From Peronospora farinosa (taxonomy: Eukaryota > Oomycota > Peronosporomycetes > Peronosporales > Peronosporaceae), in contig CANTFK010000228.1 in the NCBI GenBank assembly GCA_947646735.1, positions 1 to 64,000 on the forward strand: a stretch of 64,000 bases of DNA. Direction: 5' to 3'. How positions within the stretch are numbered: the first letter of the stretch is position 1; every line of letters starts with the position of its first letter. The notes beneath the pieces were generated by a model that had not been told where the DNA came from, made no database searches, and saw only the letters and a list, made by a program, of their open reading frames with translations. Positions 30,885 through 42,299 of this stretch are shown here, in pieces. The translations under genes and the position numbers were made by a program.

Positions 30885-33800
30885 CTCCTCCTCAACCGTA
30901 TCCTGAGGGTTCTTCAACTTGAACATCGCACGTAGGTCCTTCATCCTTGGTGCTGCCAGCGCTTTAGTTAGGAGATCAGCAATCATCTCTTCTGACTTGA
31001 TGAAGCGTGGCTCAACCTCGTTTGCTTGTGCGTAGTGGCAGATGAACTTGAATCGGACGTCCACATGCTTTGCACTTGATGAACTTTTCTCGGTCTTCAA
31101 CAAGTTGATTGCGGCTTGATTATCCATCCACATCGGCATCGGCTTGACGATCTTCATGTTCAATTCACCAAACAGTTCCTTCAAACCCAACAGCTCGCGA
31201 CCAGCGTGGGATGCCGCGATGAACTCAGCTTTCATGGTGCTCAGCGACACACCTGTCTGCTTCTTGCACGCCCATGACACGACAGCACCATCCATCGTGA
31301 GAACGTATCCCGTGACTGACTTGCGGTCCGACTTGTCCGCGGCAAAGTCTGCATCATTCCAGCTTTCAATCTTAATTGGGTCGTCCATACCGCGTGAGCT
31401 GTTGATGCACAACTTTAAACTCTTGGTTTCCTTCAGGTATCTTGCGACTCGTTTCGCCGTTCTCCAATCCTTGGTTGTCGGCTTGTGAGTCTGTCGAGTC
31501 GCTCGGTGTACTGCGAAACAAATGTCTGGTCGAGTGCAACGCGCGATCCAGAGTAAACTTCCGATGAGTGATTGGAAGGCCTTGACACTTGCATCTCCAG
31601 CTTTGGCGATCGACTTCAGGGACTCCGATTTCGTCTCATCGACGTCATTGCATTCGTCTCCTATTGGATCGAACCCCGTTAGCTGTAGCTAGTCCATGTT
31701 CCATTAGCAGTGAGTCGATGGTTACTTCTTGATCTAACACGTAGCCTTCGTTTTCGTCCAGCTTGACCCTAAGTCCGAGAAACTTGTTCACCATCCCGAG
31801 GTCCTTGATCTCGAGAGACGTCATGTCCTTGAAAAATTGTCCGACGAGATCATTCGATGTTCCAGTCACCAGCAAATCGTCGACGTAAACTCCGACGACC
31901 GTTACATCTATGCCGGTTCGTTTGACGTATAGACACATGTCCGTCGTGCATTGTCTGAAATTCAACTCAGTTAATTTGGAGTGCAGTAGCTTGCTCCATA
32001 ATCTTCCAGCTTATTTTAATCCGTACAAGGATTTCTTAAGCAACAGCGCGAGTTGCTTTGTCCCGTCCACTCCATGATGGGCCAAGGTGTCATCATCGAC
32101 TTGCATACCGCTTGGTATTTTCATGTAGATGTCGAGGTCCTTTTCTTGATCGGCCTTGACGTATGCGTTTGGCACATCGCCGTGCCGAGCCAGTACGTTC
32201 CATCTGCGTGAGAGGACCAGAATCACCTTGACTGTTCCAAGTTCCATAACCGCCGCAAAAGTCAAGGTGTAGTCGACTCCAAACAACTGCTCGTTTCCGC
32301 ATGCAACAAGTCTGGCCTTGTAGCGTTCGACTTTCCCATCGGCGTCGGTCTTTGTCTTGAAGACCCATTTGTTGTGCAGTATGTGGGCGTTGTCAGGTGG
32401 AACAACAACCGCCCACACACCGTTTTCCTCCAATGCATGCAGCTCTTCCTTGATGGCTACAGCCCATTTATCCTTGCTGTCGCTCCGTACGGCCTCGCCA
32501 TAGTTTCTTGGGTCTCGAACAACGTTGACCATGCCGACATTCTTGTGTATGTCTATGACATCACTTGATGTGTCTCCGTCAGCTCGACGTGACCGTGTCA
32601 TGTGTGGATAACGTTTCCATTCCGATGATTTTGCCCTTGATTTGCTCGTGCCACCTTGGTCACCGAGCTCCTCCTGACCTTCGGTACCATGTAACGTTTT
32701 GGTCACGTTTTTCTCTTGTATGTTATCCAACATCTCAACATTTTTCACATGTTGACTCACCACCACGATACGTTCCATCGGTATGAAAACCCGATATCCT
32801 TTCATTTCATCACTCTTGCCGATGATGATACCTTGTTTTCCCCGAGGACCCAACGACTTGTTTAAAGTCGTTCGGTGCACGGTGCATGGAGATCCGAGAA
32901 CCACAATGTCACTTAAGACGGGTGTTTTCTTGGTTAACATCTCAATAGGTGAGATGCCACCTACGTTTGCCTGGGTAGGGCTTCGATTTAGGATGTATGC
33001 TGCATATTCTGCAGCGTCACCCCAAAACATCAAGGGTAATCCACTTGCAAACACCATGCTTCGCACCAGGTTCATGATGGTGCGATGCATGCGTTCAGCT
33101 TTGCCATTGCTGGCCTGATTGTCACGTTCGCTCACCTGACGAGTGACACCGACTTCCTTGCAAAAAACATCCAGAGGCTTGTACTCACCTCCACCGTCTT
33201 TACGTAAAACGTGTATACGGCAATTAGAAAGACGCTCAAAAGCCACCAAGAAATTCTTGAAATGCATCGCAGCGGCATCTTTGGTCTTCGCTAAGAACAC
33301 CGGGCAGTAGTTCGACCTGTGGTCAATAAAATTGACCAGGTATCGATTTCCGAGCCGATCACGGGGGGTCATAGGACCTTTTAGGTCTGAACATACTACG
33401 CCTCCGATCACGTCAATGGGCGAATTCAGCCCACTGTCCTTCCGCGATTGTCGGTGTTTTGTCTGCTTGCCTTGCGCACAGGCTAAGCACTTGACACGCG
33501 TGGTATCAGTCAATTGGATACCAGAGGCGGGATCCCGAGCCATCTTGATGATGGTGTCATAGGACAGGTGACCTAGACACCGATGAAAATAGGACAGGGA
33601 TCCGTGTTGCGTGTCGTTCTTTGCATGGTTTTTAATGTCTTCAACAACCGTCATGATCGCTTCTCTTGGTGACCCAAATCCACGAAAATCATCGGTCGTA
33701 ATTCCATTGAAAACTTCAACGACCAGTACATTGTTGATGCGATCAACATCCATTATAGGTATCCCACCAGAATGTGATACCATGACACGCCCCCCTTCTC

Positions 33801-35373
33801 GGTATTCAAGAACGCATCCCTTCAACTCGAGTTTCCCAAACGAGATGATGTTGCACTCCAAATTGGAGGCGTATTGAACATCGAGAAGACGAATGGTCTT
33901 AGTCAATCCAAGTGCTTTGACCCGGATCACGACGCTTCCTTGTTTGGTGATCCGAAGTGGTTCACTATCCGATGCTGCAGTAAAACATTCGGTTTTACAA
34001 TCCACCGCATTTTCCAGCAAGTTTAAATCGTTAATCAGATGACGACCTGAGCCGCTGTCCAGCACCCAGTGATTTGATGAGATCGTCCGATGTCCTGGAA
34101 TTGCCAATACAAAATCCGCATCTTGTTTCTTTTTGGTACCTTTTGGGCAGGTCATCTTGAGGTGCCCGGTGCTCCCACACAGGTAACACTGCTTGGGTCG
34201 TTGCGGACCATGTTGTTTCTTGTTCCGGTCGTTTCGCTTAGGTTGGTTGTTCGGTTCGACGATGTTAACGACATCTCGACCGAAATGCTTCACGCGAACT
34301 TCCAGTTCCGTTGACTGAGCAAATTGGGAGAGCTCTTCAGCTTGGCGAAGGTAATCGACCCTGCTTAAATTCAGGCGAGACAACATGGTCGGCCGCATAG
34401 ACGGGTCGGCATAGTGCACGATGTTGTCTAGCACGAGGTTGTCCGCACCTCCGCACGCATCGCTTACAGCTGTCAGGTACAGAAAATGCTCCGTCCAGCT
34501 ACGCTGAGATGACTTGGCTGCAGTAAACAGCTTCATGCTTTGGGCAGGTGTTATCTTGGTGTTGAAGGTCTGGAGTAACCTTTGCATTACATGCTCCAAG
34601 GTCGGACTTTCAGACCACCAAGTTTCCACCTGCCGCCGATAGTACTTCTGCGCCGTACCAGCCAGGTGTTGGCCGAGGATATCAACCTTAATGTCCTCAG
34701 GCCATGCAAAGCCACAGGCGCGTTCCGAAAAGGCAACCTGCCGAACAAATTCTTTCCCCCATTCAATGAAGCCACTACCAAGTCCGAGGTAGAGCTCCTT
34801 TCCGTCGAAAGGCTGCAAATCCAGCTTCCTTTGACGGCCATCCGGTACACCCTGGTGTACTTGCCCAGGTTGGTGTAACACAGGACCTGGCATCTGCATT
34901 CCCGGGTATGCTCCCGCGGGCATGGCATGCCCATAAATTCCAGGCTCAAGTCCTTGAGCCATTCCGTGGTTGACATTGGCCTGGGCCGGCGCGTCGACCA
35001 TGTGATCCCCGGCCAAAGAAGGTCGTCGGGCACCAAAATAAGTGGCCGGCGAGACGTTCGGTGATCGCTTAGGTGGCGGGGTACGCTTCAAAGCCTGGAG
35101 TGTTATACCGGCCCCTGAACCGAGAACCGAACCAAAGACGCTCGATTCCGCAGGTTCCTTGCGTTGGCCACCGACTTGTCCGTGTTGGGAGGATTCCATC
35201 CTACCCATCCGCTCCGACAAATCGCCAAGCATGGCGAGCATCTTGTCCAGTGCCGCCGCGGGCACTGCCGACTTTTCTTCCAGTTGGTGGTCCTCGGTCG
35301 ATCCTTGACCATTGACCACCACAGCGGGTGTGGCTCCTTGAGCTGCGCCGCCGTCACGATTTTTTGGGCTCAT
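30879..35373 (-). pseudogene. Copia Gag-Pol polyprotein
   Basis: The frame starts at ATG 35373 (MSPKNRDGG) and is open for 1120 residues to 32011. Gag ends with the zinc knuckle CYLCGSTGHLKMTC (about residues 396-409). The protease has LDSGSG (D439). Integrase has H597, H602, C629 and C632, and the catalytic set D663 (CSDLKGP), D726 (KDGGGEY) and E760 (KAERMH). RT starts near 960 (WVFKTKTDADGKVERYKARLVA) and reaches SLYGLK, where a TAA replaces the usual glutamine codon. The same frame resumes with YVDDLLV at about 31890. A one-base shift near 31660 moves the rest to 31412-30879, the RNase H with DADFAADKSDRKS, DNQAAINLL, KHVDVRF and ADLLTKAL. Two lesions therefore inactivate an otherwise complete element. 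Confidence 0.93.
30885..30895 (-). other. Copia polypurine tract
   Basis: On the minus strand GAGGAGGAG abuts the 3' LTR. This purine run is the expected primer for plus-strand DNA synthesis. Confidence 0.75.
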
Positions 35374-35377
35374 AACC
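35365..35377 (-). other. Copia primer-binding site (half-tRNA-iMet type)
   Basis: Directly after the LTR end TTACA the minus strand reads GGTTATGAGCCCA. This is complementary to the anticodon arm of eukaryotic initiator tRNA-Met (TGGGCTCATAACC), as in Drosophila copia, which primes from the cut 5' half of that tRNA. The polyprotein ATG (35373-35371) lies inside it, opposite the CAU anticodon. Confidence 0.8.
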
Positions 35378-35755
35378 TGTAAGAATGAAGTGAAGTAGTG
35401 GTGCACTTGTGCACGTAGAGGTAGAAGTAAAAGCGATATATATTACGCATTAACTTTCCTCGTTCGTTAATACCTCTACACATGCATGCGAAACCGACTG
35501 CAACTATACCATCTATAGTTCACGTCTATCCCGCTCCGTCCCATCTGTTACGACATCGACAAGACGATGTGGTAATCTCGTCGCCTCGTCCCATATGTCA
35601 CAACATCCTGATGGTCCGACGTGGCGATATCGTCGCCTCGTCCCATCTGTCAGCACGTCAAGTCTGTTTAGTCAATTAGATACGGTTGTTACTTACCTCG
35701 TGACAGGGTATTGCGTTTGACCTTCACGACCTGTCAACAACAATAGCTTCTAACA
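35378..35755 (-). repeat. Copia 5' LTR
   Basis: 378 bp, TGTTAG...TTACA on the element strand, the partner of 30507-30884. CGCTT follows at 35756-35760. Confidence 0.95.
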
Positions 35756-35760
35756 CGCTT

Positions 35761-36082
35761 AAGCGCCTGCCAGCCACTACCTTTGCACGCGAGAATTTTT
35801 TTTAACCGCTTCCTCGCTTGTACAAGAATATGCATTGCAACGGGGCACACGACAGTTGTAATATCATACCGAAAGTACATCACGGTTGAAATTTCTATAT
35901 TGCATTTTATGCATTCTTGATAACGGTCCTTTAATAAAAAGGAATAGTATAGATGAGTGATATTTTAAAGTATTAGTTATACCTTATACTATCGGTATCA
36001 GTTTCATAATCGATACAGTAGTACTAAGTACAACATACACTAATAATTGGATATCCATATCCGGATACAAGCAATGGCATAT
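35761..36082. other. AT-rich spacer, no gene seen
   Basis: Non-coding and AT-rich with several TATACTAT-like tracts. It lies between the Copia target duplication and the candidate LTR of element E. Confidence 0.5.
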
Positions 36083-36478
36083 TGTAACTATCATAATTGT
36101 AATCAATTTAGTGTAGGGTACTTAGAGTAGGATTATTCACAAATCTTAATGCATATAGAAAATCTGTATTAATTTTGAATCAAAGATCGCAAATCTCTCT
36201 AAGATTTGTTCTCTTGTGCACTTCGTGCGTTGGTTCCTTGAATCGTAAGCATAGCTTAAGCTCTTAAATTTTATGCGTTAGTTCATCTGGACCTTAAGAT
36301 ATAAGTTGTAGACTATAAGTTCTTTCTCACCCTTTGGAATGGGTAGAATTCGTAGTCGTTTAATTAGTTCCTTTGAACTAAGTGGCTCGCCATAAATCTT
36401 ATTTAGTTCTTTACAACTAAGAGGCCTTCATCCTCTAAAGTCTTCTTCATGACTAAAGAGCTGTGTAGCTCCGCTACA
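36083..36478 (+). repeat. Candidate 5' LTR of Gypsy remnant E
   Basis: The segment TGTAAC...GCTACA is followed by CTTGGTAGCACTTGTAGTC. The same downstream sequence (CTTGGTAGCACTTCGTAGTC) follows the LTR of element C at 40616, which places an LTR end at 36478 with good support. The start is a guess from the TGTA terminus. A gag-like ORF lies just downstream. Confidence 0.5.
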
Positions 36479-36599
36479 CTTGGTAGCACTTGTAGTCAAT
36501 CGAAGACTGGCCCTCTGTGAGGATGGAGAGTTAAAATCGCCTCTCTGAGGCGCAACGACTCGCAATAGATAATTTATCTGCGTTTTTTGGACCCGATCA

Positions 36600-37640
36600 A
36601 ATCGAGGTTTTTTTGGTCCAGGGACCGAAGTCCTCAATGCTAGCCTTGTGGCCTTCATGCGTTATGAGGCAACGCTACTCGGACAGGTACACTACCAGGC
36701 ATCGTCAGCTTCGCTTACGCAGTACTTGTTGCCTGTGCCCGATTCAGAGCCAAAGGCTCGTCCACTTGTTACCGTTAAAACCTTTGAGGGAAAGGAGGTA
36801 GAAAATCTTCTCCTCTGGATCCGAGAATTTAAAATGGCAATGGATGCCGCCGTGCTCGTGTCAGATAAGCAACGAATTGGCTTGGCCATGCCTAAGCTTG
36901 GTGTAAGAGCTATGGAATGGGTTTAATGTGCGATGCGTCTGTAAACGCCGCATTTCCCACGTGTGATATTCTTAAAAAAACAATAAGCTTGCGTGTTTGC
37001 CCCTCCTAACCAGGTTTATTGTGTGTGCTCATGATTCTTATCTACCCAACAGGGTAAGAAAGGTTGTCGGACTATTTCATAGAGCTGAGAACTCTTATTG
37101 CTGCAATGCAGAAGTCCGAGTAACCATTGTTATGAAAGGACTTCGTACTGGGGTCGTCAGGACAGAAGTTTTCCGTGTCCAGCCTTCGACTTTCGAAAAG
37201 GCAGTGAGCATAGCGTTTAACGCTAAGTTTAATTTCAAATCTGCTCGCTAGGGTATGCCATGGTATAATTCAAATGCCTCTAACAGGGCGGAACCCATGG
37301 ACCTCAGCCATGCTGAAGAAGCTGAGCTTCAAGCTGCTGAGCATCAAGGTAACATCCGTAGATGTTACATGTAGGCACCTTCGCACTAGCTGTCCGTTGT
37401 GAAAGCAACGTTCAAATCGGCAGAGCCGTAACCCTGCTCCTAGCCAATAGGCGAGCACGGCAGGGGAAAACGTCAGCTTCCAGTAGGCGGGGGGGGGGTG
37501 CCTACTGGGAAAGAACTAAGTTCTGTTGAACCTCTAGGAGGTAGAGGTAAACAGGGCTTAGCGCCATGTGGCTTCGTGGAAGTTTACATGGAGCATGAAT
37601 ACAAGCCAGGCTTGATGGTTGTACCGGCAACGGTAAGAGG
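36600..37640 (+). pseudogene. Gypsy E gag remnant
   Basis: The frame 36648-36926 reads as retrotransposon Gag: VTVKTFEGKEVENLLLWIRE, then FKMAMDAAVL and IGLAMPKLGVRAMEW. After frame breaks, 36997-37251 continues the capsid (GLRTGVVRTEVFRVQP, TFEKAVSIAFNAKFNFKSAR). Near 37300-37390 an EPMDLSHAEEAELQAAEHQ segment leads to a zinc-knuckle start (CYM). It is the RNA-packaging protein of a Gypsy element, here broken by stops and frameshifts and interrupted at about 37655 by unrelated AT-rich DNA. Confidence 0.65.
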
Positions 37641-37654
37641 CTTTGAGAAGCCAT

Positions 37655-37943
37655 CATCCATTATTTAATCAGGATTCAATCGAATAACTACTCAATTTTA
37701 TTCTAAACAAGGTACTAAAAAAATTATTTGTACATATAACAAAAAACGATTTTCTATTAATTTAAAACAAGACCTCTCACCCCCTATATTAAATAAATCA
37801 AAAAGTAAACGCGCTACATTACCTAATTTACTTCATTCAATAGATGCTAATATTTTATACCTGTTGTCGATGAATTACAAAAACTTAAAATCCCTGTTTA
37901 TACAATTCATGATTGTTTTGTTATTTCTAAATTGACTTAGGGG
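37655..37943 (+). pseudogene. T7/mitochondrial-plasmid type RNA polymerase fragment
   Basis: An abrupt AT-rich block of about 290 bp reads as the C-terminal part of a single-subunit RNA polymerase. The peptide goes ITTQFYSKQGTKK, then ILNKSKSKRATLPNLLHSID, then, after a one-base frame change near 37862, VDELQKLKIPVYTIHDCFVI. In this family PN-x-HS-D-A and the HD-x-F element form part of the polymerase palm, the HD motif carrying the second catalytic aspartate. Codon use (A/T third positions) differs sharply from the flanks. The nearest relatives would be polymerases of linear mitochondrial plasmids or mitochondrial phage-type enzymes, so this is probably organelle or plasmid DNA transferred to the nucleus. 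It is too short to be functional. Confidence 0.65.
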
Positions 37944-38742
37944 CGTCGGGTAACAACTTTAAGTTTAAGTTCTATTATCTTTTATATATTGTGTCCGACT
38001 TTGTTCCCTTGAAGGGGATAATAAGTATGCTGAGGCGCTAGAAGCGCAAGAGAGGGTGACAGTATATAAGTTTGTCTCTCTACAGGTGTACGTGTCACCG
38101 TTCATAAAGTTTCGTTGAACTTAGGTGTGAAGTTTTTAAACTTCAATAGTGTTAACGTTGCCTTGTCCTAGATTTGGACTCGAGATATAATTACATTCTC
38201 GGTATGGTCTGGCTGGAACTTCATGAGCCATGAATCAATTGGAGATCTAAAACTTTAGTCGCAAAGCGCGATGTTCCTAACGAAGCTTTACAAAGTCATG
38301 AACCCACCTTCGCTAGGAAATAGAAGCGCTATTGGCGCGAACCATTAACTGAGTCAGCTAGTGTGCTAGACATTGGAGGGCCTGAGTTGATAAAGTCCAA
38401 AGTCAACAACAAAAGTTTCAAGCATAGCTCAGTGACACCTAGTGGCATGAAACGTACTCCTTCAAGTGAAGATCATTATGAAATTGAGTCACCGTATGTC
38501 TGTTGTAACACCGGCTCTTGTAAGGAGCACGTTGAGGTCGATACCTGTAAGTGAAATTGGCTATAATAGCGATTCACTGGATGCCGATAATGACATTGGC
38601 TCTCTTATAAAGCAAGTTAGGGCCGAAGACCTTGTTAGTGATGTCACCTGCGATAGTGGCTCACTGGATGTCGGTAATGACATCGGCTCTCGTACAGGGC
38701 AGATCAGGTCGAGGAAAACAACGACCTTAGGAATAATGATAT
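37944..38742 (+). pseudogene. Gypsy E protease-linker remnant
   Basis: Reading 38160-38340 across frames gives an ILGMVWLELHEP-like segment matching the end of the Gypsy aspartic protease domain. Between 38520 and 38740 the linker holds two copies of a repeat (SDSLDADNDIGS and SGSLDVGNDIGS). Upstream, 37944-38160 has no readable domain. The element is cut at about 38743 by the reversed LTR of the A/B family; no RT of E is present. Confidence 0.5.
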
Positions 38743-39915
38743 TGTGGTGGAGCGGGGCTCACAGAATTTCTGATGTGATCCCAACTCTCCACTGGCGCCA
38801 AGACAACCGATTATCGGAGGGGGTACTTCGTTCCGTATATAGCAATTCCTTCCTCACCTTGTGTACCGTCGGTAGGGCGGGTAGCACTCTTCTCGGTGGA
38901 CTTGAGTTGATGCTGAGCTTGACTATGGTTGGGATTGGTTAGGAGTTTGATCGCGCGGAAATCTTCACGCGATCGAGGGTTACTTGGGGGGCTCTATATG
39001 AGTCGCTCTGATCTCGCCTGAGATCGCCTTGTCCAAAAATGTAGATGCTTGATCCACTTGACCTTCTGACCACTTGAGCCGTCTCACGATCTTGTGCCTT
39101 ATCCTTTACGTGTTACTACGTCCAATCGCAGGCAAAGTTTGTTTGTGAGAGGTCCTGTAAATCCTGTCCAAACAATATAGGGACACTACTTGTAGGTAGG
39201 GTGGCAGAAGATCTTGAGGGGGGGGGGCAAAAAATATCCCATTCGGAAGAGACGTCTGCATGCGTAGTTAAAATTAAAAGAAACTCTGTTTAAAGCTAAT
39301 CAATCAAATACTAAAACCTACGATACTTCCTATCTGTATACCGGGGTCTTCTGTCACGTGTCGTTCTTTCCAAAAAGTTAGATCTCGATGTGTGGCCCGC
39401 TTCAATATAGCTGCGATCTCACGCTTGGTTACGATGTCATTTATAATTGCATTTTTCAATCGTGATCGCATTTGTCGACAGCGATCGCATTTGTCGATCG
39501 TGATCGCATTTGTCAATCGTGATCGCAATTGCCGATTTGATCACAATTGTGTCCATGTTGATCTGACCGTAATTATATCCATGTCGATTGGTTCAATCGC
39601 GATCCCGATCTCGGGTACAATCGATTGTAACCGATTACGATGTGATTACGATTGCAGTTGCGATTGATCGGAAATCGTCACAATTGCAAAGTAAGATCGA
39701 TCGTAGTCCATTATTATTGTATATACGATCATGATCAAGCAAAAAGGGCGACATGTAGTCGTAATATCCACTTGGCCTGTAACAATTCTAGACGATCGAT
39801 CCCATAGTAGAACCAAGTAAGTCTGACGATCATTTGATCGATTCAATAGAACCTATAGTATAATCACATATAATCCCATAATATCGATCCATTCCATGTA
39901 TATGGTCCACACTCC
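38743..39915 (-). repeat. Reversed LTR of the A/B chromodomain Gypsy family
   Basis: Read on the minus strand, this aligns with the LTRs at 1916-2733 and 20330-20984. The end TTGTGGTGGAG mirrors CTCCACCACAA. CTCTCCACTGG, the CACGATCTTG stretch, TGTCCAAAAATGTAGATGC and CTCTGTTTAAAGCTAATCAATC follow. The distal part holds GATCGCATTTGTCGA repeats (39455-39540), so it too has an array in U3. The outer limit near 39915 rests on a TGGTCCACA motif and is approximate. No internal region of this family adjoins it, so it is a solo or truncated LTR. Confidence 0.65.
39455..39545. repeat. GATCGCATTTGTCGATCGT tandem repeats
   Basis: Four or five copies of a unit of about 20 bp in the reversed LTR, again with a GATCGC core but a third, different spacer. 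Confidence 0.85.
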
Positions 39916-39929
39916 AATCATTTTCCCCA

Positions 39930-40279
39930 CCGTTGATCAAAAATTCTTCGATCGACTACACCACAATATTCTATCGATCGGGGGCAGTTGTACTACGGTA
40001 GGGATGCGACGTATCCACCGCGCATTGTAGTTCTTCACGATGAGGACCTGAAGGTATCGAATCTTCTCAGAGGTACATGACACCGCCATAGGTGGTCACT
40101 TGGATCGCTAAAAGACCTATGGCTTGGTTTGCCAAGATTACTGGTGGCTAAAACTTTATAAATGAGTGAGCACGTATGTGCGTACGTGTGAAACGTGTCA
40201 ACGGGTGAAACCCTCGCCCCATTCGACAACTCCTCTGGCTAGCTTTCTTGTTCCCACTAATGTGTTGGGTGTCCATTAG
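39930..40279 (+). pseudogene. Gypsy integrase zinc-domain fragment
   Basis: In broken frames this reads HDEDLK, then GGHLGSLK-like, YWWLKLYK, a stop, then VSTYVRTCETCQRVKPSPHS. This is the H-H-C-C zinc-binding region at the start of a Gypsy integrase (histidines in the HD and GGH positions, cysteines in CETC). It ends at the TG of the element C LTR at 40280, so insertion of C truncated it. The catalytic core is absent. Confidence 0.65.
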
Positions 40280-40615
40280 TGTAATAGGCCAAATTGCATA
40301 CAACGCGAACAGAAATAAACAACTACATATGTAGGCAGGTGCTGTGCCGTAGCGGGCACAGCGTGGCAATCCATTATTGGTTTATTATTGGGACCTAGAG
40401 ACTTAATATTTACCAATGATAAATCAACTTGAAAATGTGAGGTTCATGAAAGGCGGGAACACGGTCGTATTTATTACGACTAAAATCTTCGTAATTAGTA
40501 CGAATTATAACAATATAAAAATCAGAGCTAGAATTACTTAATACCTAATACTTGGGCTTGAGTCTTCCCCAAGCGCACGTGTAAGCTAGTGACGGCACGT
40601 TCTAGCCCCGTTATA
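40280..40615 (+). repeat. 5' LTR of Gypsy C
   Basis: 336 bp, TGTAATAGG...CCGTTATA, aligned with the solo LTR 5844-6184 and the D LTR 56939-57278. It is followed by CTTGGTAGCACTTCG, a candidate primer-binding site. Confidence 0.85.
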
Positions 40616-40899
40616 CTTGGTAGCACTTCGTAGTCCTTCCTATGTTCGAGTTTGGGATGAGTGAGTTGTCGTACTTTGACTCTCCAGATATTTTTCTAGA
40701 GTACGCGACCTTACCCATCTCACTGGTGTTAAATGAGATGCCTTTAATCGCCTCGCGGCGATAGCGGGAGAGGCATTCGTCGCGTCGCTGATGAGATCAG
40801 CGACCCCTAATGAGCAACGTCTTGCCATACACCAAATTATGGCACGCAAGCTCAGCGAATCTAATTGGCGAGTTTTAACTCCCTCGTGACCTGCGCGGG

Positions 40900-42110
40900 A
40901 TGATGCCGTGAAGATGATACTCAGGAGAAGGTAAAGATCGATTGCCGCAGATACGATGGTTTCGAAAGCGCCTCGAGAAGTCTTGAGGCGCCCTAGGCGA
41001 AGGTCAACTTCCTTCTTTCCCGCCTCACCGGGAGGCCAAGGAGTGATCCTTTGATAAGCTAGTTGTGGACTAGCACGCGTTTCCCATCCTGGATACCATC
41101 CAGTACGATCTTCGTCTTGCCTTCGATCCACCGCAAGAGGAGAAGCTGGTGCGATCAAGGTTTCTGTCTATGCGACAGGGTAAAATGGCAATGCGCGACT
41201 ACGTGCAGATGGCTAGGCATCTGGCGTCGTGTATTATCACGCATCCTATGGGCATGTACACGCAGGCGAATGTCTTTGTGGATGGTGTGCGTGAGGGGTA
41301 GACTAGCTTATCGCTCGAGCGCGCGGAGCCTACCACATTAGAGCAGGCATTTGCTATTGCCCTCAGTGAGGACTTTAGGGTCACTAAAGCCTATGCCAAA
41401 CCCTCGGTTGTCACCGTTTTCCGGCCTCCTGGTCCGGAATCTATGGAGATTGACGTGATTGAGTCATTGGGTGGCCGACGACGTGTCACTCCCCATAAGG
41501 TTGACGCTCGCACCGGGCATCAAATGGTTTGCTTTCGTTGTCGCAAGCCAGTGCATCGCGCAGCTGAGTGCCGCGCACCAGCGCCGATATCGATGCATGT
41601 AGTGGACGCCCATCATGGGGGTGCTGTACCGTCCGTACGTCCAAAAAACGGTCGGGACCAGTAGGTGCAGGTCGCCCTAATGGTTGGAACGGAGGTCCGG
41701 GTCCCCCGGTGGCAGACCAACCTTCGAGTCCTCCTGCGCTGCGCGCACGGTTAAATGCCACCACTACGAGTGGTGGTTCACGTCTGATTAATGTCAATTT
41801 ACATGTAACCGGTGTCCGGCGACTTCTACGAGCACTCCTGGACTCAGGAGCGACGAACAATTCCTTTTGTGACACATTTTTATCGATGCTGCCTCCCAGC
41901 ATTCAGGTCCGTGAGGGACCTGGCCAAGTCGTCGTCATGTTGTATGACGGGAAACCACACCGCGTATCGCGGCGCGAAGTGTCATTGCCGTACACGTTTG
42001 ACGTATTCGCAGTAGTGATTATTTCGTGGGGATCGCGATGAATTTTTATGCATTCGATTGCATCCTGGGCCTTCTACGGTTGGCACGTTATAAGCCCCAT
42101 ATCGACTAAT
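40900..42110 (+). pseudogene. Gypsy C gag and protease
   Basis: Gag pieces are at 41100-41560: an [23 protein letters not shown] capsid segment and ALSEDFRVTKAY, then PPGPESMEIDVIES. The zinc knuckle is CFRCRKPVHRAAEC at 41530-41572, with all C-C-H-C residues kept. The protease follows in the frame 41568-42041, with its active site in ALLDSGATNNSF near 41838 and PYTFDVF near 41990. A stop at 41298 and frame changes near 41640 and 42010 break it. It is the template family for the gag-protease block embedded in Gypsy A. Confidence 0.8.
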
Positions 42111-42299
42111 TAGCTAGATCATTGAGACGTCGACGCAAGTTTGACGTCACTGAAGTCTTTACTCATCTCTTGGTGTCTCCAAGTGACTGGCCCAACGTCA
42201 CAGTCGTGGATCGTGCCTTCACGATGCAGGTGGCGCACAGAGCGATCGATGTCCCTCTCTGTACCGCTTGTGCTATTCTTAAAGAGTGACATCTCGCTT

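Larger units (their letters stand above)
30507..35755 (-). mobile_element. Near-complete Ty1/Copia retrotransposon
   Basis: The 5249-bp element on the minus strand is bounded by 378-bp LTRs and flanked by a perfect 5-bp target duplication, CGCTT (30502-30506 and 35756-35760). Order from the 5' side is LTR, primer-binding site, gag-protease-integrase-RT-RNase H, polypurine tract, LTR. The LTRs differ at one position that I could see (30620 versus 35491), so insertion is recent. The polyprotein nevertheless carries one nonsense codon and one frameshift. Confidence 0.95.

Noticed and set aside
30611..35679. Identical 65-codon plus-strand ORFs at 30611-30808 and 35482-35679
   Set aside because: Both lie within the two Copia LTRs on the non-element strand and are simply the same repeat read twice.
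41486..41902. 138-codon minus-strand ORF (and its twin at 55641-56057, plus)
   Set aside because: Long and present in both C and D, but it is the opposite strand of the conserved gag-protease frame with its DSGAT motif.
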